A stretch of DNA of 64,000 nt from Epiperipatus broadwayi (GCA_028023455.1 JAQFVV010000282.1:437001-501000), one strand, 5' to 3'; shown: positions 43,030 to 56,290, counted from the first letter of the stretch. Notes: generated by a model not told the origin, from the sequence alone. Numbers and translations: made by a program.

Positions 43030-43900
43030 TTTACGTGTTTTGGACAATTTGCCCCTGGTGAATTTTTCCACAAGTATTATGAGTTAAAATGCATATTTTT
43101 CTGTATATTTTATTATATAAAAATTTAATTCAAAAAAATGATAGATGGTGGACAATTAAAAAAACACCTTACAAAAGACATAAGCCCCACCCTGACATCT
43201 TCAGCCTTTGTTCCAAGACCAGGCAGTAAAATGTTTGGTGTATTAAAAAAATAATCCCAATGACCAAAAATGTATTTATTTGTGAATTTAATACAGTTTT
43301 AGATTTTTTTTACAATAATTTACACTATATTGATTAGATATCAAGAAATATAAATTATGAATAATTTATGTTGACTGGAAATACTTTATTTTTAAAAATA
43401 TAATGTTATATTAGCAGCTAACATGAATATGGCCTTAAGCTATTTAGAAGCTTAAGTTAGCAATCTACTTATATTTACAAGTATGAAAATATCACAATTT
43501 TGCAATAAATATTCAAAAATTTTAAACTTTTAAAGCATAATTTATTATATATATGAGAAATAAATAAGTACTCTTTAAATTTTTTAAAATAATCAGAAAT
43601 AACGAAGATTTTGTTGATTTTGTAAACTGAAAATAATCTTTCTAAAATGATGACATGTAATCTTTTTTGTTTTGATTACAATATCATTTTTTTAAAATAT
43701 TTATAGAAACAAAATGTGAACATTTAAAATTTATTTCAGTAATAAACAAAAATATCTATCAAATGAAGTCAAATTTATTATTTTCTGATAAGTAATAATC
43801 ATTTAATTATATATTTTATGTTGATGTGTGAAACAAAGAAAAATGTCAAAAATGCTGAAATGTTTGAGTCTAGACTGCACTATGGAAGGGTTAATATTAA
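43030..43900. repeat. Long dispersed segment D, copy 2
   Basis: It is the partner of 19935-20860, in the same orientation. The two agree over most of their length with many small differences. The promoter-like 'gctataaaac' of copy 1 is not preserved here. The right border reads 'gaagggttaa'. Confidence 0.8.
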
Positions 43901-44594
43901 AATTGAATGTTAATCCTCAAAAAATCAGAAGATAATCAATATACAAATGTTTTAAAATGCATAAAACAGGATTTTTTTGTCTGTTAAAATTATGTAAAAC
44001 ACACTATTTTTCATAAATAAAATTCTTTTGAGATTAAATAATTTACAATTATCATTATTATGGTTTTTGCTGTGGAAAATTTTGAATTGATAAGAATTAT
44101 AGTCCAAAATTGATTAAATAAATATATTTTAGTTAATGCACACATTTTAAAATTTATTATCAATGCATTTTATTATTGAACATATAAAAATATATTTTTG
44201 ATTGTGTTGTACTAAATAAAATTTGCATTTCTTTGCATTTGTAGCTGTTATGATGAAAAATGAAAGTCCTAATTGCCTTGTAAGAATACCATATGAAAAA
44301 TAGTCACAAATATTATTCATATTTTAATTCTCTAATCAAAATGTAATACTGTATACTAATATAAATAAAATAACAAACCTTTGGTCATGTAGTTTTATGA
44401 ATTTATGTACGTTCACCCATAAACATCCATTTAAAAGGCATAAGTGAACTACTTATGCTTAAAGCCTATGGTAAAAGCACAGAATTCGAGATTTCTTATC
44501 TTATTTATATTACATAATGTAGTCAGATCTATATAAATAGACTATTTATTACAGTAAAATATTGTATACTGTATAATAAACTCTGTACTGTATT
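43901..44594. other. AT-rich DNA with a small hairpin
   Basis: A short inverted repeat near 44437-44468 ('aggcataagt', 'acttatgctt') is the only structure noted. No gene is seen. Confidence 0.45.
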
Positions 44595-44915
44595 TTTGTT
44601 AGGATGGACGTTGAAGAGTTGGAGTGTTTAGTAGATTGGAGCCTGTCCATTAAAGTATGAAGATTGTCTATCTTAATGTATATCTGAGCACTTATAGTAT
44701 ATATGTGTGGGAGGTGATAATCTGGACCAACTGATGATTGCTGGTTTAGCATGAAATACGTATATTGGTGATTACTTATCTTTTCAGCATATATGTGCTT
44801 GAGTGTATCAGTGTTATTAGATAGAGTGGAGAGTGATGGGTCATCTTAAAGTCTGTGCTCATATACCCTATATTACATATATAGACACAGGTATATAATA
44901 AGCCTGTGTTTCAGT
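44595..44915 (-). repeat. Dispersed repeat R1 copy
   Basis: The blocks 'gaagagttggagtgtttagt', 'gcctgtccattaaagtatga' and 'gattgctggtttagcatgaa' are all present. The 67-codon minus frame here is part of the repeat. Confidence 0.85.
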
Positions 44916-44999
44916 TAATTAGCATAAATATCATTTTATTATCATCAGATGGTTTCACTTTAATGAAGTAATAATCCATTAACCTATCAAGTCATGAAT

Positions 45000-45099
45000 C
45001 ATTGGTGGTTGAGAGGTCAGCTACAGCTGCTTCACAAACAGTTGTCCTGGGTTAGCAGGTTCACTTTCCTGGATGATGCTATGACACATGAGAAAAAAA
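45000..45099 (+). repeat. tRNA-like SINE T2, second copy
   Basis: It has the same order as the copy at 27637-27747: 'attggtggttgagaggtcag', an anticodon-arm-like 'agctgcttcacaaacagttg' (stem now imperfect), 'ggttcactttcctgg', then 'gatgctatgacacatgaga' and an A run. No clear target duplication is seen. Confidence 0.8.
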
Positions 45100-46050
45100 A
45101 CCATGGAAATTGTTTTTCAAATAAAAGATTTAACAAAACTTTAAGATCATTGTAACAAATAATTGATTATAAATCAATGTAATGTATATAAATTGATGAT
45201 GATCACTAAAAATCCTCACATAAAGATCTGTTGTATCCCAGGTTAAATGTGTATTTTATATGTTATTTTAAATTGAGTAGGGATTTTTTTATATATATTG
45301 CATAAATATTTTTCTTGAAAGTGTTTATTCTCTTTATGAATATTTAATGTAATTTTTTAATTGTAATTTTTTCCTCAAGGAAAAATATGTTCATAAATGA
45401 AATTTAAAAAAAAAAAAATACTTATATAATTATAAAGATTGTTAAAATCTAAAATTTTACAACAAAAAAATATTGTAGAGATGTTTTATTTTATTTTTTT
45501 ATTTCATTATACTTATTTGTCCAATACTGAAAAAAAAAGTACTAGGTCTACATTCACAATAGTTATTAATAAATAATATTGTTTTGAAAAAATAATTTAT
45601 TATATTGCATGAGAAAAATATTATTATAAAACTAATATAATATAGATATCTATGAGAATAATGATGCCAGATAATTTTAATAGAATACCTCCAACTTCAT
45701 TAAAATTGTTAGAGTTTCCTCACTTCTCTTCATCATCTGGTAGTGATTCTATCTATTGGTACCTGTTATGAAGATATGTCTCATTTTGATTCGGCAGTCA
45801 TTGGCAAAGATATTAGAAAGTTACAGTGCTGACATCTTTCATCTGTATTTCAATTTGGGGAGGGGGGTAAATGTATCTCCGTTTACATGCCTCAATATTG
45901 ATGTAAACTAATATTTAAGTAATAAAATGCAGAGGAATATTTTTTAATAAAATAATTTTGCAATTATTTTATAATTATTTTCTGAAAATTAATGTCAAAA
46001 TAATAATGGTTTATAAGTATCAAAAATTAAATATATGAATTTTTTTCTAC
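45100..46050. other. AT-rich DNA, nothing recognised
   Basis: Homopolymer runs only. Confidence 0.5.
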
Positions 46051-46054
46051 CGTA

Positions 46055-46495
46055 CAGGCTTTTTCATACCTGCACTCCAATATGTAATATATAGGGGGTT
46101 TGAATTCAGACTTTCACATGACCCTCAACTATCCACGTTATCTGATACTGCTAATAAACTGGATCACACACATGTCAAAAAGATATATAATCACCAATAT
46201 ACGTATTTCGTATTAAACCGGCACTCGTCAGTTGGTCCAGATTGTCATCTCCACATATATATATACAATCAATGCTCAGCTTATAATAAGATAGCCTATC
46301 TTCATACTTTAATGGACAATCTTCAATCCACTCCATCCCATAACTCTTCAGCCATCCATTTCATTGAAAATCTGATGATGGAATGTTCAAAGCCAATATT
46401 GGTGCCAACCTTCTCATCCTACCCATGTTGAACATAAGTCACTCTAACCCCTCATGTACAAGATATAATCCATTTACATACATATACAAGAGACG
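46055..46495 (+). repeat. Dispersed repeat R1 copy
   Basis: It starts 'acaggctttttcatacctgc' and runs through 'aaaccggcactcgtcagttg' to 'aacccctcatgtacaagata'. It is nearly full length. Confidence 0.85.
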
Positions 46496-46539
46496 GGCAG
46501 GCCTTACAGCACTATATTTTAATATATGATTTTTTTCTG

Positions 46540-46632
46540 CAGTACAGACTTTTTCATACCTGCACTCCAATATATAATATATAGGGGGTTTGAACTCAGA
46601 CTTTCACACGACCCTCAACTATCCATGCTATA
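46540..46632 (+). repeat. R1 5' fragment in tandem
   Basis: It repeats the first ~90 bp of the preceding copy ('tttttcatacctgcactcca', 'tttcacacgaccctcaacta'). This is a tandem partial duplication, as seen at 4.2 kb. Confidence 0.8.
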
Positions 46633-47194
46633 TAATAAAAAACCAGTCAGAAACATAAATATCTGGTGATAGATAAATGATTGTTGTATTTTTAGGATTA
46701 AAATTAAATGCGTACTTGTGTATAAAATATGCGCAAATTCAATTAAATTATTCAGTTACGGAGTTGTAATCATATCAAAAGATTACCTGTTAGTATTGAA
46801 CTTTCATAATTAGAGACTATAACTGACTTAATAAATAATATTTGAATTATAAAGCAAAATTGGAAAAATGCATACAACGGAAGACGGAAAGGCATACCAA
46901 TTAATTATGTTTCATTACGTTCTCAATACTTAATGTAAGTTGTTTTTATTTATAAATTACTATTAAAATGAATTTGTAATGTATTATTTTCTGCTCCTCA
47001 GATTTCATTCACAAATGAAATTGTATTAATAACAAATGTATTATTTATTTATAAAAAGAGTTAAAAATATATATATATTAAGAATTGATAGTCAATTTAA
47101 TGAATAACAATCCCACGGCACAACTTTCATGCAAGGTAGGCATTGGTTCGACACTCAGTGAATGGCTATCTATATATACTGAACAATAAAAAAG

Positions 47195-47310
47195 ATATGG
47201 GTAAGAGATTATGATTTGGCCCAACTGATGAGTGCTGCTTCTGCATGAAATATGCATCTTGAGATCATGGATTTTTTTCACATGTATTTGGTCATATGTT
47301 TACGATTACA
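47195..47310 (-). repeat. R1 fragment
   Basis: A diverged R1 piece: 'ggcccaactgatgagtgctg', 'ctgcatgaaatatgcat' and 'ggtcatatgt'. Confidence 0.55.
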
Positions 47311-47518
47311 TTCTTTCATAAGGTGTTTAAAGCAAACAAAAACCAGTACCTACTTTGTGTGACAGTGGTGCATTGAAAATTACACTACAGAAATATTAAG
47401 TGGATAATCTCTAGCTTAATGAATGACTAATAAAAATTACTGTTAGTCAATTTACCTTGTGATAGTAGAATAATGATAAAATAAAAACTTGTTAAAAGGA
47501 TAAGTTTTGGAAATCTTA

Positions 47519-47965
47519 ATTAAGATCTAGGTGCAGTGCTCTCAGATCCAAGATTCCTCAATGATGAAGGCCAGAAGCCAGAAACTAGTCTGGAGATAGA
47601 GGGGAATTATATACTCAAGCCTTCTGGCATCCATTGATTACTCTATGTTACATATAGATCTCGAAAAACAAGCCCTTAACAAGCTTTGAGAATATCCTCA
47701 ACCCCAGACCAGTTTTTGCATCTAGCGTCATCAGTGAGATTCCAGGATATTCATTAGATTAAAAATACTAGGACAAGTCCAACACTTTATCTAATGTATA
47801 ACTATTGAGAAGAAAATCTGAAACTTTTAAATAAAATTAAAATTTAAATTAGGTCATGTGATATCTGACTTAATTTTTTATCATTTTACTGATTACTCTG
47901 GCTTGCACGGGGGGGGGGGGGGGCAAATACTGTATGGAGAGTTTTGCCTGTTTTAATTAAAATAT
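47519..47965. repeat. FB-B fragments with a poly-G run
   Basis: Two FB-B pieces (47519-47650 with 'ccagaaactagtctggaga', and 47880-47965 with 'ctgtatggagagttttgcct') flank a ~230-bp stretch that resembles the foldback at 48.5 kb ('ttatctaatg', 'gaagaaaatctgaaa'). A 14-base G run lies at 47910-47923 in the second piece. Confidence 0.65.
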
Positions 47966-48457
47966 ACCGATAACCTAAATTATTAAGAGTTTATATTAAT
48001 TAAATTTGAATTCTTAAAAAATAGTTTTATTAAACTAACATAATATTTGACAACAATTTTAAAGCATTAAAATTTATTATACCTCAAATTTTACTTTAGT
48101 AATTCAATTTAAATCTTTCTATTTACAGTTTAAAATTAATCTGTTTATACAGATATAAACAAAATAATTCCTGACTATGAACAATATTATGATTAGTTTA
48201 CATAGATCTATAAAACCGCTGCATAAATAATATATGTATGAGGAAGCATTATATATTATTTGAATGCTAATTAATTTATAGGTTTCTAAATTTGTTCCTT
48301 TTTATTCAAAAATTTAGTTGTTTTTTTTTTTCATGTGTATGTAAATTCTTATAGAAATGGTGATTTTACATTCCATTTATAGATTTCTCTCTGTGTTGTT
48401 TATGGAATCAAGTATCTTGTTTATTAAGTGTACATATATAATAAACATATAAATATA

Positions 48458-48961
48458 ATGTAAATATAATGAGCATGCTAATAGCTTTAAACAAGCTCCC
48501 CCCCCCCCAATAAATACCACAAGAGAAAGCAATAAAAATATCTCTATTTAGAGTTTATCCCTATCTCCAAGCGATTTTCCTACTGATGGCACTCCTCAAC
48601 GAGTTGCTAGGATATTCCGACACTAGATCCAAAATATCAACTTAAGCTCATCATTTATCTAATACTTAACTATTAAGTAGAAAATCTGACATTTTCAGAC
48701 ATCTATATGTCTTCAAATCCAGCTATCTAGCTTAAATTTTCTACTTAATAATTAAGTATTAGATAAATGCTGAGCTTGAGTTGATATTTTGTATCTAAGG
48801 TCTGGATATCCTAGAGCCTCACTGAGACCATCAGCTCAAAACCATTTTGGGGATAGGGATAAATCTAGATAGATTTTTTGATTGCTTTCTGTTGTGGCAT
48901 TTATCAGAAAAAAAAAAAAAAAAGCTTGTTTAGAGCTATTAGCATGCTTTATATTTACATT
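48458..48961. repeat. Large foldback element, ~230-bp arms
   Basis: The arms run from 48458 inward and from 48961 inward, with blocks 'gagcatgctaatagct', 'caataaa/tttttga', 'tttatctaatacttaa' and 'ttaagtagaaaat' pairing. A poly-C run near 48499-48508 in the left arm faces a poly-A run in the right, so that part has been replaced. The centre is near 48715. Confidence 0.85.
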
Positions 48962-49627
48962 TGTAAATACAAGCATATTAAATTGAAGTCACGTGATATA
49001 TGACTTTATTTTTTTACTATTACTAGTTCAATAAATATGTTTAAAATATATACATATGCTGGCAGTCATCTATTTATGTAAATTCAACTTATATATATAT
49101 ATATATATAATTCTTGTTATATATAAAAAGCAATATATTTGAAAAATGTAATGCCAAAAGTTAATGCTATCCTCATTTATTATATGTCTCACATAATGTG
49201 ACCATCTTTTGCAATATACTGTAGTTTTTGTTTTCATTTGTTAAAAAATATTTCTGCACTATGTTTAATAATAGGCTTATATCTGATGAGAGGTCTGACT
49301 TTAGTAAATTTAACTTACATAAAAAGTCATGGAAAGGATTGTTTATGTAAGTCAAGGACTGGCTATTAGCATAATTTTACTATTAGTGGGTGTGTTTAAA
49401 ATGTGTTCATGTTATAAAGGGACTATACTTCTTTCAATCATATTTTATTTTTATAATGAAGATATATAAATTATGTAAATATAAATAAGAGGAATGTGGG
49501 ATTAAATTGAGTATTAAAATAAATTTAAAAATAAGTCAGATGATACATTGAATATTATGATTCTTTGTAAATGTTCACTGAATTCATAGTGATTAAATTT
49601 TTTTGACAATGTACATCAGTAAAGAAA
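48962..49627. other. AT-rich DNA, nothing recognised
   Basis: The 60-codon minus frame at 49173-49355 has no known motif. There is an (AT)n run near 49091-49109. Confidence 0.45.
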
Positions 49628-49930
49628 TTGTAACACCAATAGCAAACTTTTCATACCCAGTGCAAGTCTTAGTAATTGATGGAGGATTGCATTAGATCCT
49701 AAAGTCTAGATACAGTGCTCGCAAATTCAAGGCTTCTCATTGATGAAAACAACAAGTTAAAAACTAGTTTGAAGATATTGGATGAGTAGGCTATATATAC
49801 AGATTTTATGCACAAACCATCTTGCACCATTGCATACTAAGACTTGCACAGGGTGGCACTATTGTATGGAACTTTGCTACTGTTATTAATTGCTTATAAG
49901 CATAGGAAATAATGATCATGCGATGTTTTC
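49628..49930. repeat. FB-B foldback, diverged copy
   Basis: The ends 'acttttcatacccagtgcaa' and 'cagggtggcactattgtatg' are related inverted sequences. The interior has 'aaaaactagtttgaagatat' and 'ggcttctcattgatgaa'. The family tail 'aataatgatcatgcgatgtt' closes it. Confidence 0.75.
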
Positions 49931-51180
49931 ATGGTTTAAAGAAATTGTAATGAATTACTAAAATTTAAGCCTAATCTTAATATATTATAATTAGAATATT
50001 ATGCCAGTTTTGAAAATCTATATTAAATAACTATTATTTTTGTTGCCTTTTCAATATTTCATAGATTATGTTGTTAAATTTAGCATCAATATTATGTAAC
50101 CATATTTGAAGTGAGCGTATGATGCCATTTAAGAATATATTTATGTGCATAGAGATTTGGTGATCATGAGAGTTAGTAAGTAATCTTAAGAGTTAAGTAG
50201 ATAGTAAAACTTGTTGTATACAGTGTGTCAATAGAATAAGATGTTTTATATTTTTTTGTTTTCAACTAAGATGAAATTTGAAGTATCCTAAGTCAATCAG
50301 TTCTTTCAGTTTATGGTATACCCAAATAATATAGTTAGTAAATAAAATAGTTGCAGTGCATGGTTTGATCAGAAGGGTGATCATAAATATTCAAAAAATT
50401 ACATGTGAAGGAATGTTTCACAATACATTTCAGTAAGAATAATCAAATCGTTTGATAATTTAAACAATGCAAATTTTGGTCCACGTGACATTTTATATGC
50501 ATAAATTTAAGTTACGCATAATGGCAAAAAGAAAGTGAAGCTAATAAAACAATGAATACATAAGTGAAATATCATGTAGTCTGGAAAATTTAAGCAAATA
50601 TGAGACATTTTCTAAGAGACATCATTATTCAAAATTCGTTTTATCTTGCCCAACTTAGGATGCTTTGATGGCTTCATCTAGCGTGCGTTAATCTATTTTT
50701 AGTTTAATTTTTATGACCTTGAATAATATTTTTTTAATAGTTAAGATTTTTTTAAATACTCGGATCTTCTTTTTTTTTTTTGTAACGGAAGCTCAATATT
50801 TTCTTTTACTCAAACTATTGTTTTTCATGGTGCATAAATCCCTTAAGTATATAATTGATTTTTAATCCCTGTTTATTGAAGAATTTAAAATAATTTATTT
50901 TAGTGAAACTGTCAAAAGCATTTTTATAGATAAATAAAAATGCTTTTAAAAAATGAAAGCTTGACTGACATGTATTTCTAATTATTGTTGCCAATATATT
51001 TTTCGTCTACAAAATATTTATATATGTGTGTGTGCACATCTGAACATATATTTCAGATTCACTATATATTTATTTGCTTATTATAATGTTGCTACAATAC
51101 TAGCATTTTGACTGCATCCCATCATACATTGCCATGTAATAACAGAAATACAGACATATTATATACCTGTATCAATATAT
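49931..51180. other. AT-rich DNA, nothing recognised
   Basis: No supported gene or repeat. Confidence 0.5.
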
Positions 51181-51184
51181 ATAA

Positions 51185-51545
51185 TATATAGGGTATATAT
51201 GAGCGCAGACTTTCACACGGCCCATCACTCTCCATTCTATCTCATAACACTGATACACTTGAACACACATATGTCGAAAAGAAAAATAATCATCAATATT
51301 CGTATTTCATGCTAAGCTAGCAATCATCAGTTGGTTCAGATTATCATCTCCACACATATATGCAATAAGTGCTCAGATATATATTAAGATAGTCAATCTT
51401 CATACTTTAATGGACAGGCTTCAATACACTCCACATTCCAACTCTTCAACCGTCCATTCAATTGAAAATGATGATGGAACACTCAAAGGCCACCCTGAGG
51501 CTGAGATTCTCATCACCCCTATGTTGACCTCAAGTCAATCTGACC
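51185..51545 (+). repeat. Dispersed repeat R1 copy
   Basis: The blocks 'gacttacacgg'-like start, 'gcaatcatcagttggttcag', 'catactttaatggacaggct' and 'tatgttgacctcaagtcaat' identify it. Confidence 0.8.
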
Positions 51546-51929
51546 CTTGTAGTGTAGATAGATCATTCAGAATTTTTTACTGAGATATTTTTTATCTTAA
51601 TGGCCTCTACTGCAAATGGTTGTAGATTTGCAATCAAATACCAGTAAAATGTTTATTATATTTAATATTAAGCAAATGTTTAAATGGATGTTGTACTTGT
51701 AAAAATCATCATTATTTTAATATATATTATCCATCTACTATTTTAAGGCACTACACATGGCATCTCAAAAATATATATAAAGATTACTAAATTTTTAATA
51801 TTTAAACACTGACTTAGTATTACTTTTATTATAATTACTATAATATATATATATATAAGAATAAATTATAATATACAAATATAACTGTCATGCTTTGATA
51901 AAGATGTATTGTATCAAAAGTCTGCCTCA

Positions 51930-52290
51930 GACATCACATGATCACCATTTCTTATACTTGCTCATAACTGTTATTGAAACAGGCAAAACTTTCCATACAG
52001 TAGAGCCACTCAGTGCAAGCCAGGGTAATCACTGGATGCCAGCAGGCTTGTGCATAAAATCCCTATTTGTGCCTACTCATCCAATATCCCCATACTAGTT
52101 TCTAGCAGTGGTCTCAGATCCAAGGCTCCTCACTGATGAAAGCCACATGCTAGAAACTAGTCTTGGGATATTGGATAAGTAGGAACTAGACAGGGATTCT
52201 ATGCACAAGCCTTCTGGCATCCATTTATTACTCTGGCTTGCACTGAGTGGCACTACTGTATGGAGAGTTTGGCCTGTTTCAAGCCTGCCT
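51930..52290. repeat. FB-B foldback, ~120-bp arms
   Basis: The stem spans 51976-52280 ('gaaacaggcaaaactttcca' outward; 'atactagtttctagc' facing 'gctagaaactagtct'). The loop keeps 'ctcagatccaaggctcctca', the same interior as the long copies. A flanking 'cacatgatcaccatttctta' precedes it. The 67-codon plus frame here is repeat sequence. Confidence 0.9.
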
Positions 52291-52384
52291 CAGCCAAATA
52301 ATAAATATTGTTTTATACCAAAAGTTTATTACTGTAATAATTGATAATTATCTACATATTTTGTAGAATATATTTTATAATATG

Positions 52385-52910
52385 TATATATTGTAACAAA
52401 AGGAAAATAAGAGCAATGAGAGAGACTCTGTTACATGCCCAAACTTTGGATGCCAAATCTGTAACAAAAGAAAAATGAGCAAGAAAAATAAAGAGACTGT
52501 ATTTATATGTCCTAGCTCTGAATGCCAAATCTGTACCAATATAAAAAAATAAGATTATGAGAATTCTTCTTGTTAATGTCACAAGTCTTTGAGCAACCTA
52601 AATCCATAACAGTACAAAATAAAGAAAGGTCTAATAAATATATTTATTATAATCAAATACCAACATCATGAATACTAAAATCTGTAACAGAATAAATTGA
52701 TCATTTGAAAATGTTGACTTTTATATACTCTATAAATTGTATAAAGTTTAAATCTATAATAGTATTAATTATACAATACCAAATCTGCAATAATGTAAAT
52801 AAGCTAAAAAAAATTAATAGTGTTATACAAGTTACGTAAACTAAATCTGTAATGGAATAAAATGTGTAAAGGTTAACCACTCTATTAATAAAATAATCCA
52901 AAACCTATAT
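52385..52910. repeat. Decayed tandem repeat, ~60-80-bp period
   Basis: The motif 'ccaaatctgtaacagaataa' or a mutated form recurs about eight times, near 52453, 52515, 52597, 52672, 52746, 52777, 52838 and 52897. Spacing is irregular. It looks like an old minisatellite whose units have diverged. The minus frames here are by-products. Confidence 0.65.
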
Positions 52911-52949
52911 TGGAATAATGTTTTAAAATTTATTAATAATATTTATATA

Positions 52950-53310
52950 AACATCACATGATCACCATTAGTTATGCTTGCTTATAACTATTGTTAAAAC
53001 AGGCAAAACTCACTATACGTATTGCCACACACAGCAAGCTAGAATAATCAATGGAGGCCAGAAGGCTTGTGCATAAAATCCCCATCTAGTGCCTACTCAT
53101 CCAATATCCCCAGACTAGTTTCTGGCTTGTGGCCTTTGTCAGTGAGGAGCCTTGGATCTGAGAGCACTGCACCTAGATCTTACGATCTAATGCAACCCTC
53201 CAGCAACCACCTTTTATCTCCACTTAACTATAAAACTATGAGTCTTAAACTGAAAACACCTTAATGTTTTCAATATAAGCCCATTAGCTTATATAGTCAT
53301 TTGGGTCTGA
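52950..53310 (+). repeat. FB-B element, long version, one arm
   Basis: It starts 'acatcacatgatcaccatta' and continues through 'taaaacaggcaaaactcact', 'ccagactagtttctggcttg', 'gatctgagagcactgcacct' and 'cagcaaccaccttttatctc'. It keeps the interior seen at 11165-11555. The second arm is not found. Confidence 0.75.
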
Positions 53311-53404
53311 ACTCAGTTCAGTACCCACACATTTTGGTGTCTTTGGTTTTTCAATAACCATATCCACCACTATCCTATTAGCAGAGTTGGTTTTAAGTCA
53401 ATAA

Positions 53405-53512
53405 ACAACACATGATCACCATTTCTTATGCTTGCTTATAACTCTTGTTAAAACAGGCAAAACTCATTATACATGTTGCCATAGTGAGTTTTGCATGTTT
53501 TAATATTTATAT
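53405..53512. repeat. FB-B minimal foldback
   Basis: Only the outermost ends remain: 'taaaacaggcaaaactcatt' faces 'agtgagttttgcatgtttta' across ~15 bp. The interior has been lost. Confidence 0.8.
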
Positions 53513-55595
53513 AACAAATAAATATCAACCCAGTTGAATGTTAATATTGTCTGCACACTATAAAATAATGTACTTGAAAATTATGAATGATATATTAATT
53601 GTTTATAATGATATTCATTTATAAATAAACTTTTTATTACTATATTCAGAAATGGATAAAGTTATGAAGCTTAATAATTATAAATAAAATTTACTATAAT
53701 AATTTATTAATTAGCACTTATACCAATAAAGCATTAGACTCACATTTAATCACTATTGAACTTTAGTATAATAATAAAATATATATTATTTGCTAATTAT
53801 ATTTTATATGTTTATGTTTGCAATAAAATCCTAAATCATGATTACTATATCATATATTTATTAATTTGAATACCCCTCTTAACTCAAATTTAATAATGAT
53901 AATAATTTTATTTATAAAAATTAATAAGACAATAAATATGCTATAATACTTTTAATTAAGGTATTATAAAATATTATATTTGTTTAAACTATAAGATTGT
54001 GCAAGACATTAGACATTCTTTCTCAAACCACAAGAAAATATTCATTTATCTATTGTTTCCAATAGACAATATGTATATATAAATCATAAAAAATATTAAT
54101 TTGATGCAATTTGCCTACTGAACATTTATTAGCAAACAAATTATTAAGTAAAATCTATTATGATAATTTAAATGTAAAGCTAAAATTATCTATTAAAATT
54201 ATTTTTGGTTAATGTATAAATTTATGTATTCACTCTCACACCAATATACAATAAATGATCTTTTAAAACAACTACAATGATAATACAAATAATAATTGTA
54301 AATAAATCATACAATCTATTTTATCAAATGGTAAGATCATAATCAATGTCTATGCACAAAAGCTCCACTGTCTTTTAATTACTTCCCATGGAGAAACTTC
54401 ACAAAGAGAATAAGTGAAATATTATATTTTGAACTATAACAATTCCAAAGGCATTTTTCTTTTAAAATATCTATAGCTTTATTCAACAAATTAATTATTT
54501 CTGGCAAGATTTCATAATGTAGTTGTTATTAATTAATAAGTATTATCCTTTTTAAAATGATAATCATTTTATTTGAAGTTATTACTTTATCAAGTTAATT
54601 GTTCCTTAGTTGACATTATATATATATATATATAAACACATAATACATCAACTCACATAGCAAGTTAAACTTAAAGTATATATATAATTATTCCATTTGG
54701 TAATTATATTATTTTATATTTTTTTCTTGGCAAATTATTAACTTATTGGCACTTACATATATTAGACACATGTATGTATATATACTTAGTTTTCATTAAG
54801 CATTTGAATGCTCTTAAATAAATTCTATTTTAGTTGTTATTTCAGGCTCCTCTCAACGACTAAATTGTCTTTCAAGCAAACATCAATTTACTGTCTAAGT
54901 TTCCATTATATTATAGTTCAGATAAGACATTTATATATATATATATATATATCACTATTTACTGATAAAAACAGTGTTAACTAAAGTAATCGATATACAT
55001 AATATACAGAGAGACAATCAAGTAAAGAAGAAGCAGAGTGTCAAAATTAAAACATAGTATTTATAGCCTTTGTTAATTTACATATTAATGACACAATTAA
55101 GTTAGATATTGTCATTAATTTATAACTAGACTTTATCTCCTTTATTTTAAAGAAAGTATTTCCTTTTATTAGAGTTTATTTGAATAAACCAGTATTTGAA
55201 ACAATATGTCTTCCTTTTAAATTTTAAAATAAAATGATTACAATGACTTTTATTTTTTTTTAAAAAATAAAAATTAAAATAAAATACATATATTTATGTT
55301 TAAAATACTATTTCAAATAATTATTATGATAATATATTTTTAATAACAAATATTATTTTAAAAACATTCACAATTTAAAATCCATACATGCACATATATG
55401 TATACACACTTGTAAGAATGTAACTTGTCATTGTGAATTTCTTTGTACCATGGTTGTATCAACAATAATTTTACAATTAAGATAAAACATTGCTTGATGA
55501 TTCTAAACATTCACTATCATATAAAATCATGACAATAATTTATATATATATATATATATATGATAATGCCAATTTAAAATCTAAACCAGGATGGT
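53513..55595. other. AT-rich DNA, nothing recognised
   Basis: (AT)n runs occur near 54617-54635, 54933-54951 and 55541-55562. There is no gene or element I can support. Confidence 0.5.
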
Positions 55596-55599
55596 ACAA

Positions 55600-56290
55600 T
55601 ATATATATTTTATATGGATTTGAACACAGACTTTTAAGCTTTCTTCAATAATCTATCTCTTACATCTGATACACATGACAACACACATGTGAAAAAGGCA
55701 AATCTCCAATATACATATTTCATGCTTGTCCAGCACTCATCATTTTGTCCAGAATCATATTCCATACATACATATAATCAGTTCTCAGTTTATATTAAGA
55801 TAGCAATTCTTCAAACATCAATGGACAGGCTTTAATATATTCCACCATCTAACTCTTCAGCCTTCCATACCATTGAAAATCTGATGATGGAATGCCCAAA
55901 TCCCTTGATGATGCCAATATTATTGTCATGACCATATTGATCTTAAGTTATTCTGACCCCTCATGTATAGAACCTTGTCCATTTAAATACATAGAAGAGG
56001 AATGGTGTGGAATGCTGTAGAGGTGGATAGTAGAATAGAATGAAGTTCCACTAAAGTTTAAAGATTATGTATCTTAATATAAGTGAAGCACCGATTATAT
56101 GTATGTGTGGAAGATGATGATCTGGACTAACTGATGAGTGCTGATTCAGCATGAAATATGTATATTGGACACCTTTTATCTTTTTCACATGTGCATGGTC
56201 ATGTGTTGTATGATATAGATTAGGTAGCTCAAGGGAGCTTGAAAGTTTAGGTTCAAATTTCCTATAATTACATCTAAACTCCAGAGATAT
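55600..56290. repeat. Inverted pair of diverged R1 copies
   Basis: A plus-strand copy (55600-56010; 'gcttgtccagcactcatcat', 'catcaatggacaggcttt') is followed by a minus-strand copy (about 56020-56290; 'ggactaactgatgagtgctg', 'taggttcaaatttcc'). This is the third inverted R1 pair in the window. Confidence 0.75.
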
